NCBI GenBank assembly: GCA_905221605.1
Contig: CAJNDS010002759.1
Span: forward strand, 1 to 64,000
From: Symbiodinium natans
Taxonomy: Eukaryota; Sar; Dinophyceae; Suessiales; Symbiodiniaceae
Reading direction: 5' to 3'
Length of the DNA stretch: 64,000 bases
Shown here: in pieces, positions 35,101 to 47,740 of the stretch
Layout: each line of letters starts with the position of its first letter
How positions within the stretch are numbered: position 1 is the stretch's first letter
Made by a program: the position numbers and the translations under genes
The notes under the pieces: generated by a model
Database searches by the model: none
Told to the model about the DNA's origin: nothing
The model's input: only the letters and a program-made list of their open reading frames with translations

Positions 35101-38100
35101 TGACTGCAGCCCCAAACCCCGGCTTGGATTGAATGGTGTGCACATTTGCGTATTCTAGTGGCTGACATGCAGCAGATTTGTGTAGTGGCATCAAGAATTT
35201 CAGAATGCTTGGTTGATGCGTGTGCCAAGAATGTGTTCGCAGCACCTGCACAAGATCTCGTTTCGCATCTGATGCCCGTCTTCGCACGCAGTGTTGTGAC
35301 GTAGAGGGGTCGAATTGGTCTTAAGGTGTCGTGCCGTGACCGAAGCTTGCGTCCCGAAGCCAGCCTTGTCCCTAGCAAACTGCATGAGGGAGTTGGATAG
35401 TAAGATGGTTTAAAGAGTTGTGTAAGTGGTGTCAGCCGTGTGTCGCTTTGATTCACAACGCGCAGGAGCTCCCAAATGCATCCTGGAACCTGACGCAAGC
35501 GGGCCGCGACGCAGCCAGGCGTGAAACTGGGTGGCAGGTCTGAGAGGTGGGGTGGCAGGGCGCGAAACTTGGCCGGTTTGTCCCACGCCGCGCTGGTGTT
35601 CGGGTTATTTCAGTTACCCTGGTTGGCAGGCGGTAGAGGCAGCAGTCATCGCGGTAGCTTCTGTGCGCCCACCAGTATTTCTGGTCATGTTCCGCACGAG
35701 CCGGAGCATGCCCGAAATCCGTCAATGCATAAAAGGGTTGCCCTGGGGGCCCTAGAGGCCAAGCCGATGTCTCGTACACTGTTACGAGCGAAGCCGCACC
35801 TTCGAGCCAGGAACAATGTGGCCCACCGCTTCTCCTCACGCCGCTTCGGCTCGGAGCGGCTTGGCTTCTTGAAGATTCTTGGAGGTTGTTGGAGGCCAAG
35901 AGGCCTCGGATGAGGATTACATGGAAAGTTTAGCCTTGGAGGGGGCGAGGCTTCTGAAGTCTTGTTCCGGTAGGTGAGGGGGACTTCATGGTTTCAGGAG
36001 CCGGAGGTCGATGCAAGAAAGGGACGGGCCCATTGGACCCAATCGGGCGCTCCGACAGAAGTCCCGCTTAGCCATCACATGACCCGACTTTGCTCGCGGT
36101 CGCTCATAGTAATTTTTGGAATGCCCGCACATCCGTGTGGCACCATGGGCTATGCCTCAACTGTTCAAGCTTCTGGCGAAGGATCAGAGCTACGGAGGTG
36201 TCTCGCAACCTGAACGATGTCTTCTGCGCAGGTGTCTTCTGTGCAAAACTGGGTAGCTTGCAGAACCGGTCAATGAACACGACGTCGAGTTTATCCCTGT
36301 GTCCGAACTTGTCGCGCAACTAGACGCAGCCAGAGCAAGTCCTAAAGCTTAAGCCGCCGGGAGAGACTGCAAATCGCGAGACCAGACCAGGACACTCGAC
36401 CGCCTCTTCCGAGTGCTCGGGGAGCTACTACCAGGTGCCCGAATGCGGACATCAACTGACTTTAGTGACTTCGAGAGGGTCGGTCTCAAACAGAAGAGCG
36501 ATTGAGTCTCAGAATTGGGAGAAGGCTTCGGGTGCTTCAGGGCCAGTTTATGTATGTCACCGCAGGCGCTCTGAAAGGGGCCAGTGCTGTTGTTGTCGTT
36601 ATTTCCTGCTTCCTGACAACCAACATCTGCATTCGTGGCCGACACCGAACTTGGTGCCAGCCTTTAGCGCTATCGGGGCACCATGGGGCCACAGTGTGTC
36701 ACAGCTGTAGGATGAGCCTGCGCCCCATGAGATTCGGAGTGGTCATTTGGGGATGGTCGCAGCTAAAGCAACGATAGAAGGTGAAAGATGTGAGAAAGCT
36801 AGGCAGCTGGCAAGCCCAAAGTGATTAAGTCATTAAGCGAGAGGGCCAAGCCCTAGCAGGCGAGCTGAACTCCTTCTCCGCAGGCCCGGTGGGGGAAGAT
36901 GTTGGGTTTGCCGAACTACTTTTGCCTGCAGGGGGTTTGGTTGAGCTGGAAGGGCTTTCAGAACACTGACGCTCTCCAATCCGGAAGACCAGCGAGACCG
37001 AGACCCATAGACATTTCGCACAGGGCGCTATCTCCAAGGGGACCACATCGAGCGACACGACGATCGTCAGTACACCGACGTGCGCAGCTAGCCACAGCCA
37101 GGTAAGGCCTCATGTTGTGGGGTACGCACCGGAACCTTTGTGGTCCGGGTTTGCGGATCTCGGCAAGGTTTGGCAGTTTAATGTATCATGGGCATACCTT
37201 ACATGGGCTTCGTCGGGGCGTCAGAGTTGTGATGGCCTGCATCCGGCCACATTGCATTGAGAACCGGATCCGATACGAACTCGGTGAAGTGCCTTCACCT
37301 CAGGCCATCAGCACGACTGCAAGCCCAGACATGAATCAGCCAAGCAAGGAAAGGGTCGGTAGTGCCAACGTTGCTTTCTCAGGCGCTTATGACTGACTGT
37401 TGTCTAGTAAGGCATGGATGATGGATCCACGGTGCTTTGCTCGCGAACGGCTGCGCTCTCAGATTTCAAGACTTCCCTGCGCTCTTCCGGACACAGCAGA
37501 TCATGCCAATGCCACCAATGCCTGCGAAAACGTAATCCTGAAACTCCGAAGTCCGAAAGCACTGAGGTGGCGGTCATTTGGTACCTGACACCCGACTGGC
37601 AAAAGGACACGCGGTTGTTTCTGGTGCTTCTGATTCAGACATTTGAATCTAAGTGAAAAAGACCAGGGAACACAACCGGCATAACGGTCTGCACGGTCAG
37701 CCATTGTGCCTTGTGTTTTGACACAGACAAAAGACAAAGACAGCTGCTGTACATCAAGGGAGCCTTGGCATCTTGAGGGAAGTGGCAGAAGTTCCTAAGC
37801 GTGCCGTTGCACTCAACCCAGACCCGTCAAAAGCCCCCCTCAGCCCCACGGGCCTTGCACGTCTAGGAATTATCTCCTTTGGCTGCTTGCTGTCACTCGT
37901 AGGAGTGGGGTGGAGCTTTCCAAGACCTGGAGACCGGAGAGGAGGCGCCTCGAGGGAACCTGCCCCGAAGTCTCGAGAATCGCACTTTGTCTGTGTCCGA
38001 GAGAGTCTTCGAATTCGCTTTTGGAGATTCTCCCAGAGTTCAACACCATTGTGGCATTCAACGTCCCGCGCTTCCACGCCGCTCGGCATGTCAACACAAG

Positions 38101-38870
38101 GAGGCAGACATCAACCGGCCTCTTCTCAAGCCTCTATCCATGTGTGATCCGTCCACCAATCCTTAAGACTTGGATGTCTCGGATGGTTTGGGCTCAAGCC
38201 TTTTGAACTCTTTTGCGCCGTTCCGGTCATGGCATGCCGGTCGTTCGCCGGCGAAGACGGCCGGGGAGCTCTCTTCGTGTACTACGAGACCCTGGCGAAT
38301 GGGTCCCACCCCGTGCCATGGCCAAAATGTGTACCCAGTGTTCCCAGGCACGCTTCAAACACGACATACTGGGTTTGCGGATGTTTGCGGTCTTTCATGC
38401 CCAGTTTGGCGCATGGGGAGGGAGGGGCAGTTGGGGACGGGCCTTAAGTGCGAGACCCAAACTCAACGAGACCGGAGGTTGCGTCCCCTTCGGTGGACAG
38501 CGCCTCGGGGCTCTGCTTCTGGGTTGTGTCTGGGCACTCGTTTTCTTTTTGGGAAGAGGTGCAGCAGTTGCGCAGCAGGTAACGTCGAGAAAGGGGGGCT
38601 CGGTGTTGTTTTCTTGCGACCGGCTGAGGCTTCTACCCGCAGCTGAGTTGCGCCCAGGAGTCCTGCTGCCTCGCTGACAAGTGGGTGCCTGGGTCGAGCT
38701 GGCCGGGATGGCGTCATTGGGTGATTGAGTCATTGAGTCAAGAGCGATGCCAGACGTCATAGAATTTGGATTGACCAAGCTGGCTTGTTCTTTTACCTGC
38801 TGGATGCGAGCGCTGCGTCGTCGTCCTTTTCCTTCCCGTCGCTTCCATGCTCGGTGGTTACTTAGGTGCA
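32146..38870. other. Region without a recognised gene; simple repeats near 34.8 kb
   Basis: Possible coding fragments that I cannot assign: 35465-35545 (QELPNASWNLTQAGRDAARR), 35640-35755 (AVEAAVIAVASVRPPVFLVM), 36540-36625 (FMYVTAGALKGASAVVVVIS, hydrophobic) and 37560-37656 (WYLTPDWQKDTRLFLVLLIQ). These may be short exons of one or more membrane proteins. Microsatellites: AAGAACAAT-type units at 34745-34855 passing into GAAGAAGAG at 34856-34930. A minus-strand frame at 32952-33395 ends in a hydrophobic stretch without other support. Confidence 0.35.
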
Positions 38871-41800
38871 CGACATCGAGAGCTCATCCACCAATTACGT
38901 GAACTATGGCTCCATGGCCGTGTACATCCTCTTCACGGCTTCACGCCTGACTTTGGAAACCGTGTGGGTGTCGTAACGGTTCAAGTTCAGCGGACTGTTT
39001 AGATCCCCATGGAAAGTCGAAACTTCACTCCCAGATCTGGCTGCAGCGATGGGTGCGGACCGCAAGCCCAGATGATGGTACGACAGCCGTCCCGGTGCCA
39101 AAGCCACCGTGCCTCGATGTGGGGTTAGTGCACAAATGTAGGAGCCGCTCCAGATTGAAGAGAGATTGAAGTAGGAGAGGACCTTGTTATTGTTCTTCGC
39201 AGCGCCTTGCCGCGATGCTGAATGTTCAACGGTTTCGGACATCCCTTTTGGACTTTTGGGACATTTGAGGGTTTGGAGTCCTGGGAGTATCATGGCAAGT
39301 TGTGAGCCAGGAGCGGAGTCCCAGAGCATCTGAACCTGCTGGGTGTCTACTCGGGCGTGCCGCTGGGTGTGTACAATGTGCAGCCTTTCAGCCTTTCAGG
39401 GTTTTGGAGGACCTTGCCGTCCATCCGAGTCCATCGCCAATCCCAAGCTGAAACCGTGAGATGCCGGTGATGGGTGTAAAGTAAAGCAGCATGTAACGTC
39501 TGCTGCCGCCAGACCGTATCACTACAGCCTTTGCAGATGCCCTCCCCCTCAACTGGGACTCTGAAACGGCAACTGGCGGCTGCCCAAGGATTGCCACCAC
39601 CTTTGTGGGCATCGCCATGGCCCAGAGCACGCAGCTGGCCTTGCCCGTGCCGGAGCGGAGTCTTGCTGTGGTCAAAGGTCAAACGCCGCACTTCAAAGCA
39701 ACCTCTTGAAGGATTTTGATGGCCTACTGCTTGACGTGGGTGTTTCGGTTTAGTTTGTGGGTGCTTGTAGGACATTGTAGGCAGGACAGGTTCACGAGTT
39801 TATGGGATTCAAGCCAGAGAGCAGGGAACTTGCCGACTTCGCTCAAGGAACTCCATGCTGGCGGCCGCAGCTTTCCTGACACCGATGAAAGACATCTTCC
39901 AGCGCCTGGGCCGTGACAGTTTGGTGGCGGCTTGGGGCAAACAACGCAGCAGGCTGAAGCAGCCTCGCTGCCTCCAATAGGTATTGGGCCTTGAGAGGTC
40001 TCGTGGTTTTCTGCTGCTTCCGGGCTTCTTCCTTTGATAGCGTGGCTTGCTTTAAGGGTGCTTGGTACCCAAAGTTAGGATTGCCAGCTCAGAAGTGGGG
40101 GCTTCTGGGCCATCCTTGCTGCTCTAGAACCCCGCAGGCCGAACCAAGATGCCCAGAACATGCCACGTATGCCAAGTATTGACCGCATTAGGCCGGATGA
40201 GTTAGAGCGTCTTCTGTGTGTGCAGGCCAAAGGTGCTTTTGGAATTCAGTTGCGAGTCTCAGAGTTGTGAGCCTCAGAGTTGTGTTCCTGCGGATGTTTG
40301 TTCGGCTCCCCCAGGTTTCTGGAGGACACCACCATGGTGAAGATCACCCACGCCATGGGCGTCGGAGACTTCTCAGCGGTGCGGTCCATCTTCCTCCTTG
40401 GGGTGTGGCTCCGATTGAGATATGGGCTTATCTGGGCTTTCGGTTTAGGAAGTTGAGGGTTGAGGGGCCTTGGTATGCCCCAGGTGCGTTTCTTCAGCGG
40501 CCTTTGTATTCCCCTAATGGTTCACAGGGTTTAAAGGGCTCCCCCAGCTGCTTTCATGGTTCCTTGGGCTCCTGGATCGCGCTCATCCTGAGCTCTTGAA
40601 ACTTTCGGGCAACCCGCAGCAGTCAGAACTGAATTCAGCCACAAATTCTTTGAGACCGGCGGTACTCCCCCGCCACTTTCCTGATCCAGTGTTCTCTCCA
40701 GCAACCCCTCCCACCCCTATCCGGCAAAAGCTCCCTGGATCTGGGTCATGAACTGTAACCCGCTTCATGGCCCTGGGATCCTGAGTCCATTCTTTTGACG
40801 CAGACTTGCAAACTGGAGAGCATGGGCTTGTGAAACCTCTCCATTCGCGGCTGATCGGAAGGTCCGCACGGGCTCCCCGTGGCAGTGGCTGTGGCCCCTT
40901 TTTTCTGCAGCACTCATTGGCACTCATGGCTGTCTTTAACTTTTCGGATTCAATTATTTCTAGCACAGGACCGTTTCCTGAAACCTAGCGTTGCGCGGAA
41001 TAGCTCCTACCTTTTCTGCGCCTATACCCGCGCAGAAAGCACGACATGCGTTGTTGACTTGTCCTTACTGTTTCTTGGTTTACAACAAACACCGTTCTCG
41101 CAAAGAAGCTCGCAGCGGACTACAAGTCGAGCGAAAGATTTCAATTTTGCAGAATGTGCTCACGTTGGATCACGGGCGTCCGACGTGCGACTTTGCTTAC
41201 GATTTTCAGGATTGCCTAGTTCGTTGAAGTTTTCTGCGCGTGGCTATACGCTTTTTCCGCGACTCAAACGGCGCAGGAGTTTACAAAATCGATACCACTG
41301 ACAGCTTGTCACAGGACCGCACAAAACGCTTCATTAACCAGCTTTTTCCTCGCTGCATGGAGACAGTCGTTTGTGAACGCATTCCTTGTTTACAGCATAA
41401 GAACGCCTGGTGCTGGTGCTCGTCCCACGAGCTTACCGGCGTGGCCAATTCTTTCATTGATTGCCAGCAGTCATAGGCTGGCTGGTATGGGGCTGCACCT
41501 GTCGTCGCATTCCATTTATCCGAGCTTCCATAAACACCTGAAGCCTCAACGTCAGCCTTCGACACATTAAGTCAATTTAGTCCTTGCGCCGGGTCCCTGT
41601 TGACTTTGGCATTAAGGGTTTTGTTAATGCCTTCACTGCATGAAGCAAGACCTCCACGTACGGAACCCGAGGGTTGGTGGGCTGGCCTGCGGCGTGTTTG
41701 GCGCCGGGCTGCCTCTTGGGCTTTGGAGGGGCAGGGAGATTAGAGAGAATTCCGTGTTTCGGCCGCTTCCTGTAGCAAGCTTGGAGCAGATGTGCTTGAG

Positions 41801-44800
41801 TTTGAGTGGCCTGTGCAGGCCTGTGCCATGCACCTTGTAGGTGCTTTTACGCCACCTTGTCCCGAGGATGACTGGGCTCGCCTACTGGCCCTCCGCCATC
41901 GAGGTGCTACTGGCACCTGGTTCGGCACAGGCACCGACCTTCTGACCAAGAAAACTGCTTTTGGGATTGGGTTGCGTGTGTTGGGGTGCATGCTGCATAT
42001 ATATATATATATGTATATATTGTCCCGCATCTGCGAGCCGTGCTGCTGCACCGTTGTCACATTGGACCTGTTGCGTTTTCTCGTTTTGGCCAGTTATTGG
42101 GTCCAGCAGCATGTCCACACAAACTTTGGTACCGAGCCTCAGAGCCAGCTGCTGCGCAGCCACCGCTTGGGACAGGGATCAAAGGTAGGGGTGAACAATG
42201 GAGATCAATAAACAAGCAAGCCGGGATCAACCAAAAACCAACTCCCTGGTCGCAGGCTCCAAATATGGTAAATTACAGTACTTCTGATGATCGGCAGGCG
42301 CTGCGTATACAGCAAATCACGAGCTCCAAATTTTCTGCTTATTCGCAGGCCCCGAATCCCCCACTTTTGCAAAGCAAGGCAGGCCACACACTAAAGGCGC
42401 CGGAAGCCCTGGCAAAGTCAAAGCTACCAAATCATGCGAAAGAAAGATGATGCCTGTAACCGACCTGATGTGCGACACTACTTTGTTCTATCTATCTCTC
42501 TTTCTCTTTCTCTGTATCTCCTTTTTTGTTGTTCTCTCTCTCTCTCTCTCTCTCCGTCTCTCTCTCTCTCTCTGGCTTCCTCTCTTTATTTCTGCTTCTG
42601 TTTATCTTCCCCCTGTCACCTTTTCTCTCGGACATCACAAGTCTATTTGATCCGACCCGCCCCCTTCCTCGGCCTTTTACCCGAAATCCAAAAGTGACTA
42701 GAATTGCGAGATGGCACGCCCGCAGCTTGAAAGTAACGACAGATACGAGGATGGCGCACCGCACATGGTACATCCTCGTGAGGCTTCCACGTGACTGTCG
42801 CTTTTTCAAAATCTACATCCACAAGTGAGGACCGTTACGAGGATGACGCACCCCGCGCGTCTCATCCTCGTAGCATCAACACCAAACAAAGCTCCAAATG
42901 TGATGACGGTTGCAGGATGGCGCACCCTACATGTCCCTCATTGCTCTCCGCACTTTTGGGACCCCAACCTCCAAAAGCCACGACCGCTGCGAAATTGATG
43001 CACCCCGGACTATACGGCTCACGCGCGACACTCGCGAATGCTTCGTGAACGCTTCGTGGACGAGGATGCTTCGCATGCATTCGGGAAGAGGAGGGTTGTG
43101 CTGACACCGTCGCAATTTAAGGGGGGGTGGGGGGGCCGCTACGACCAAGCAAACCCTAATGTTTTTCTTAACTTGGGGAATGGCCAACATGATCTGCATA
43201 TGTAAAGGCCGAGCACGTTGGCGTCAGCCCTGGCAAGATCAAAGCAACGAAAGCATGCCGTCAAACTTTTTTCGTTTCACAAAGCAAGGTCTAACAATCC
43301 AAGTAAAGACTCTGCAAAGCACAAGGCCTGTACTGACACTGTCGCAATTCTTCGGGCTGGGGGGGAAGGGTTGGAAAGGGACTAGGTTCGATCCTTGTCC
43401 CTGGTTTTTGTGTTGTGTATTCGATGTGTTCGGTGGCGAAGAGGATCCGTTGTGACAGGCGCAGATGGAGAATCCTGGTTGCCACCTGCTCCCTACGGCC
43501 ACAGAGGCCGGCACGAGCAGGCTTACTTCGGATTTTGTGCAGTTGAGATTCGCTCAGGGCTCCAACGAGCCATCCTTTAGGAACGGCATTTCGGCGAAGC
43601 GGCCGCATTTGCGTCCAGACCTCTTCCGTACATACACTTGCTCCAGGATTTCCTTGTCCGGCGCATGAGGGGGTTGTTTCAAAGTCGCGACCTTCGGGCT
43701 TCTTGTATGCGGTCCACAGGATCCACCGTTTTCGGTGCTGGTTGAATTTCGGTTGCAGGTGGTGGACACGGCCCGAGGGCTCTGGCTGCTGACTAGCTGG
43801 TCCTGGCCCTTCCAGATCCTCGCCCGAAGCTTTTGGCAACGTTCCCAAGCAGAGAGAGAGAGAGAGAGAGGCTTGGAGCCCGAACCTTTCATCTTGAGGT
43901 TCGTGGCCATGGTCCTCAGTGGGCTCCTAATGGGAGCCAGGGAGTTTGCGCTCTACGGCCTGACGAACATCCTCGGCCAGCTGACGCTGGCCGTGTCGCC
44001 GGGCTGAAGGGGGGGTGTCTGTTGTATCCTTCGGCCCTGCGGCCTCCGGCCACAACACCAACGCATACCAGCTCATATCAAGGCACACTCTCCTGAAACG
44101 TTGAGAGCAGCTGCTGCTCATGAAGCTCTCAGCGGTTAGGACCTGGTTCTTCGGCCCCAAGCCTCAGAACTTGCACCTGCTCGGCTGGGCCGGCTTCGTG
44201 GCTAACGTGGCCCCGGCGCAGATGTGGAGATGTGGCGCTGTTTCGCTTCAGGACTTCTCTTTGGCTTTGTCTGGGTGGATGCATTGCTAGGAGGGGATGT
44301 TGATTTCTTCTCTAGAAACGAGACATGTACATAGCGCGCAAGCTAACCCTCGAGAATCCAAACGACGGATGGTGTTGAATTGCGATGAACTGGTTGATTC
44401 TGTCTTCTGCCTTCCTTGCCGGGCGCAGAGAAGAGCAAGAGCAACCGGAGCATGCCCAGGTGGTGCAAGTGGTCGGGATGGCCCTGGCCATCGTGCTTAA
44501 CCGAACCCCGGGCTTAAAGAGCAGAGTATGGCAAAGTGGCCTCAAGGGTCCAAGGAGGGCGCGCCCAGGTGTAGGGGCATACCGTCTTTTTGTTCCGGTG
44601 CAGGCCCGGATGAATGCTGTCCTTGAAGACCGACCCTCAACCTCCTCAACCCCACGCCGAAAGCAGAAGGTTTGCCCACCCACATTACATCAGTTTACTC
44701 AACGCCCACGACCACCTAGGACCTAGGATTCAATTGGCCTTCCCGCCGAATCAACTTGAGCCCAGTTCATCCCATTTCATGAAGCTACAAGCCGGGGAAG

Positions 44801-47740
44801 ACGAGGCTTCATGTTGCTGCCCTGAGCTCAGGACCGCTCCGGCAAAAATATGGCTTGATGGTGCAGGCGCCGCATCCTGGCAGAACTTCCGCGTCAGTTG
44901 CGAAGTCTTTGCGCCCCTAAGCCTCCTGATCCTTCCTGATCCTTAAGACAGGTATCCGGGTTTTCCCGGCCACAAGTTCCTACCTTCCCGTTTCACAGCA
45001 CACTGACCTCTCCGCTGCTGTTGACTGTTGAGTGAACTGGTTGACTGGCGAGGTCGCTAAGAGAGTGGTGCAACGTACAGCTTGGAGACCCTGAGCTTGC
45101 AGCGCGAGAGTAACGAGAGCCAGTAAACTGATGAAAGCCGAAAGGAAGCTTCTTTGAAGCCCCTCTGGTGCCTCAATTGGGCATAATTAGTCCATATTAG
45201 GCAATTCGAGGCTGGCCGCTGGCAGCGCGCAGCTGCTGGGCGGCGGTGGTGCCCCCAAAGAGGCCGTGGTGGACGGCATTCTGGCCATGCCGTCCGTTGG
45301 CAAGACGAACACCAGGGTTCTGCCATTTTCTGTGTTTCCATGTGTTTCCTTTAAGTTTCTTTATGTTTCTTTCATTCCCCGGGGCGGTGTATTCATCTTG
45401 CATTGTCCTTGATTGTCTTCGCAGCAGCTTCTTTGCCTCTGCAGTCTATACGCCCCAAACTGGAAGCGTTTGGGACCTCGCCTGCCGCGCGCGAAGTTGA
45501 GCGCCAGAACCCTACACCAAAAGTAAGGTAGTGTGTACAGCCTAGAGAACGACCGCCCAGGATCTTGGACCTCCTCCTACAAGCAGCTGGGACTGCCTGC
45601 GTCTACATTGCGGCCTTTGTCAGCCTGCAGGCCGACTTAGAAGGTCCTGGCAGCCGCTACCCACCCCGGGCTCCCTTGGCTTCTTCGTTTCCTGTCAGGA
45701 CATGTACCAGCTTAGCGCTGCCAGTGCGGCGCTGCCGCAGTTCCTTGGTCGGATTGAGTGTGTCGAATGCGTTCGCGGGACCTGCAAGTACGAGAGGAAA
45801 GGCCGAAGAGACTGATGATCCTGGACCGCAGTGCGGTTATATGGGGACATGGAGATATGTGTCACGGGAATTCTTCGTGAGTTTCGTGACGTTTCGTGTT
45901 TGTTGAGGTACACGGCTTATTCCGTTGCCTTGGCATATGTGGTGAAGCTCGTGGGGCCAGCGCTGATTGGGCGACAGGCCTATGGGCAGTTCACCTTCCT
46001 CATGAAGGCCCGCTGTTCGGGCTATTCGGATTCAGGTCAGCTCCCCATTGCAGTCGACGTCCATCTCACTTTTGCCGTCCAACTCCAGTGTAGGCTCCTT
46101 ATGGCCGTATGGTTCCTTCGTCCATAAGATTGCGCAGAATTCTAGAACGCCCGAGAACCCGACATCTAGCCGGGCTGCGAGAACCTCTTGAAAGCCATAA
46201 GGGCGAAAAGCGAGGTCATGGTGGCACTGAGCGTAGTCCTTGGTGGCCTGTCTGCGTCGCTTGGCAGCCGCTGTGTCTCGTGAATCACCCGGTCCGTGTT
46301 ACTCTTGGGTGTTGGGGTGGCTGATCCTCATAGACTCCCATGAGAACAGCATGCGCTGTGCCAATAGTACTGATGATCTAGCGATGCACCAGGTTCTTCA
46401 TCCTGCCCAACCTGACAGAGTTAGCGGGCTACTACTCGCAGCAGGCCTCCGCGCCCTTTAGCCCCAGACCTTCCGTGTCAAACTGCCTGCCGGAGCCCTT
46501 CGCAATAGGAAGTCCGCAAAATCAATTTCGACAATCAACGAGCCCGAAGACCCCGCATCTTTGCTACGAGGCATGCGAATTTGCAAACACTCGTGAGTGC
46601 CTGGGGATCTATGCCGGGCTCTTTTCATCCGGCCTTGGAAAGTACGACACCACGATCTTCGATACCTTCCGAGCCTTTGGCTTCACAGTCTTCGTGACTT
46701 GCATCTTGGACTGGCTGTCGGTACGGTTTTTCAATTCTTGCAAGCCTCCGCTTTCGCCCCAGAAGCCTCTTGATTTTTTCCCCACCCTCGGTGTGGGTCA
46801 GCCGATGTCCCCCGGCCTCCAGGCCTGGTCCATGAAGTCCCACTCGCAGTACTTAGCTGCAGGTAGGGAGGGGATGATCATGAGTCATGAGTGATCGAAG
46901 TAAAAGACCCGATTTTGTTGAGTCGAAGGCGTCTGCAGGCTTTGCTCCAGCGCCTGAAGTTGCAAGCGAAGTAAAAAGATGCCTCCGCATGCGCTCGGCG
47001 CGAAGCCTCGAAGCTGCGAAGGGGAAGTGGAGGGAAGTGGAGGGCAGTGGAGGGAAGGGAGGCGGAGGGAACGCGAGTGCTTTTCAGGGGCTCGAAGCCG
47101 GAGACGGTGTCGCCCCTTTTTGGGATGGGATGTAGCGGTCGGTAAGGTCCAGATAAAAAAGAGGCGTCGGGCGTGGGCAAAGCCGAGAACAGAAGCAGAG
47201 AAGCAAATAGGAAGAACAAGTCCGCGGGTCAGCGGGTCCCAAGGGAACCTTAGCAGTTTTGGCCTTGAGCCAAATTACATGCACAGCTGCCCCTTGCAAA
47301 GGTATCTTCAGCGTGGCGAAAGCAGGGCTCTATGCGTGTCAGGACTTCAAGTTCATGGCCAAAGCTTCGGCTGTAGTGTTCCTGGCGGTCTTTACCCCGG
47401 CGCCTTGGGCTTCTATCAGATTTCGACGCGGCTTGGGAATCAGGGATTCAGGGATCAGTGGGGGGGTGCTTGTCTTGTGTTCTTTTTTGCAAGGCTTAGT
47501 GCTCTGGCCAGCATCTGGAAGTCCAGGTCGTGTTGATGGCGCGCTTCTTCTTTGTGAGCGCGACGGCACTGTACGTTGCTTCAGTGCTCCCCAGCTGGGT
47601 GCTCACTCTGGTCTTTCTCTGGCGCCTCCAAAGGAACCTTGGCTGCGTGGGCACCTTTCTCACAAACAGTTCTCGTCGCAATAAAATCACGAGGGCTAGC
47701 AGAGCTAGGCTTGAGTTATAGCCAAGTCAAGTTTATCGTC
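38871..47740 (+). CDS. Candidate MATE-like transporter exons (one or two genes)
   Basis: Seen: scattered coding-like blocks, most with membrane segments. 38871-38980 (NYGSMAVYILFTASRLTLE); 40315-40400 (TTMVKITHAMGVGDFSAVRS); 43759-44006 (WSWPFQILARSFWQ, then VLSGLLMGAREFALYGLTN, stop at 44005-44007); 44118-44226 (NLHLLGWAGFVANVAPAQM); 44384-44490; 45559-45640 (ILDLLLQAAGTACVYIAAF); 45905-46015 (VALAYVVKLVGPALIG); 46580-46740; 47330-47410 (QDFKFMAKASAVVFLAVF); 47535-47640. Known: MATE exporters have an A-x-G-x-G-D/N-x-x-x-x-R loop after helix 2 and a G-x-(L/Y)-x-G-x-x-(D/E)-F segment in helices 4 and 10; blocks at 40.3, 43.9 and 47.35 kb resemble these. Inference: one interrupted or two adjacent MATE-type genes. 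The splice structure is unresolved and the stop at 44005 argues against a single gene unless it is spliced out. Confidence 0.33.
41996..42021. repeat. (TA)n microsatellite
   Basis: About a dozen TA dinucleotides with one G interruption, in sequence without a recognised gene. Confidence 0.8.
42485..42600 (+). repeat. (TC)n-rich tract
   Basis: Pyrimidine-rich sequence with two clean (TC)n runs near 42535-42555 and 42559-42572. It lies immediately upstream of the hairpin repeats. Confidence 0.8.
42700..43030 (+). repeat. Diverged tandem units with 9-bp hairpin arms
   Basis: Two units have perfect inverted arms ACGAGGATG and CATCCTCGT separated by exactly 17 bases: 42745-42753/42771-42779 and 42837-42845/42863-42871. 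The loops share (G/A)CGCACC at their start but differ afterwards. Decayed units follow near 42911 (TGCAGGATGGCGCACC) and 42985 (GCGAAATTGATGCACC). A short GAC-x-GTT-like block precedes the left arm in several units. Spacing is 92, 74 and about 77 bases. No protein or RNA family is recognised. Confidence 0.6.
43100..43375 (+). repeat. Diverged duplicate of a GTCGCAATT-G-rich segment
   Basis: TGACACCGTCGCAATTT followed by a G run (about 43102-43135) recurs as TGACACTGTCGCAATTC followed by a G run (about 43334-43370), 230 bases on. The flanks also show weak similarity: GCCCTGGCAAGATCAAAG near 43228 resembles GCCCTGGCAAAGTCAAAG near 42408. Confidence 0.55.
43851..43872 (+). repeat. (GA)n between two membrane-segment blocks
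   Basis: Short (GA)n that keeps the frame open between PFQILARSFWQ and FVAMVLSGLLMG, encoding ERERER if not spliced out. Confidence 0.7.

Noticed and set aside
40980-41580. Possible transposon-like segment with frames 40991-41227 and 41240-41476
   Set aside because: Texture differs slightly from the surroundings, but no terminal repeats, target-site duplication or transposase motif seen.
42700-43030. CRISPR-like array
   Set aside because: Only two intact units, arms of 9 bases, uneven spacing, eukaryotic context; reported as hairpin repeats instead.
43383-43395. tRNA B-box-like AGGTTCGATCC, suggesting a tRNA or tRNA-derived SINE
   Set aside because: No A box or acceptor-stem pairing found within the right distance upstream.
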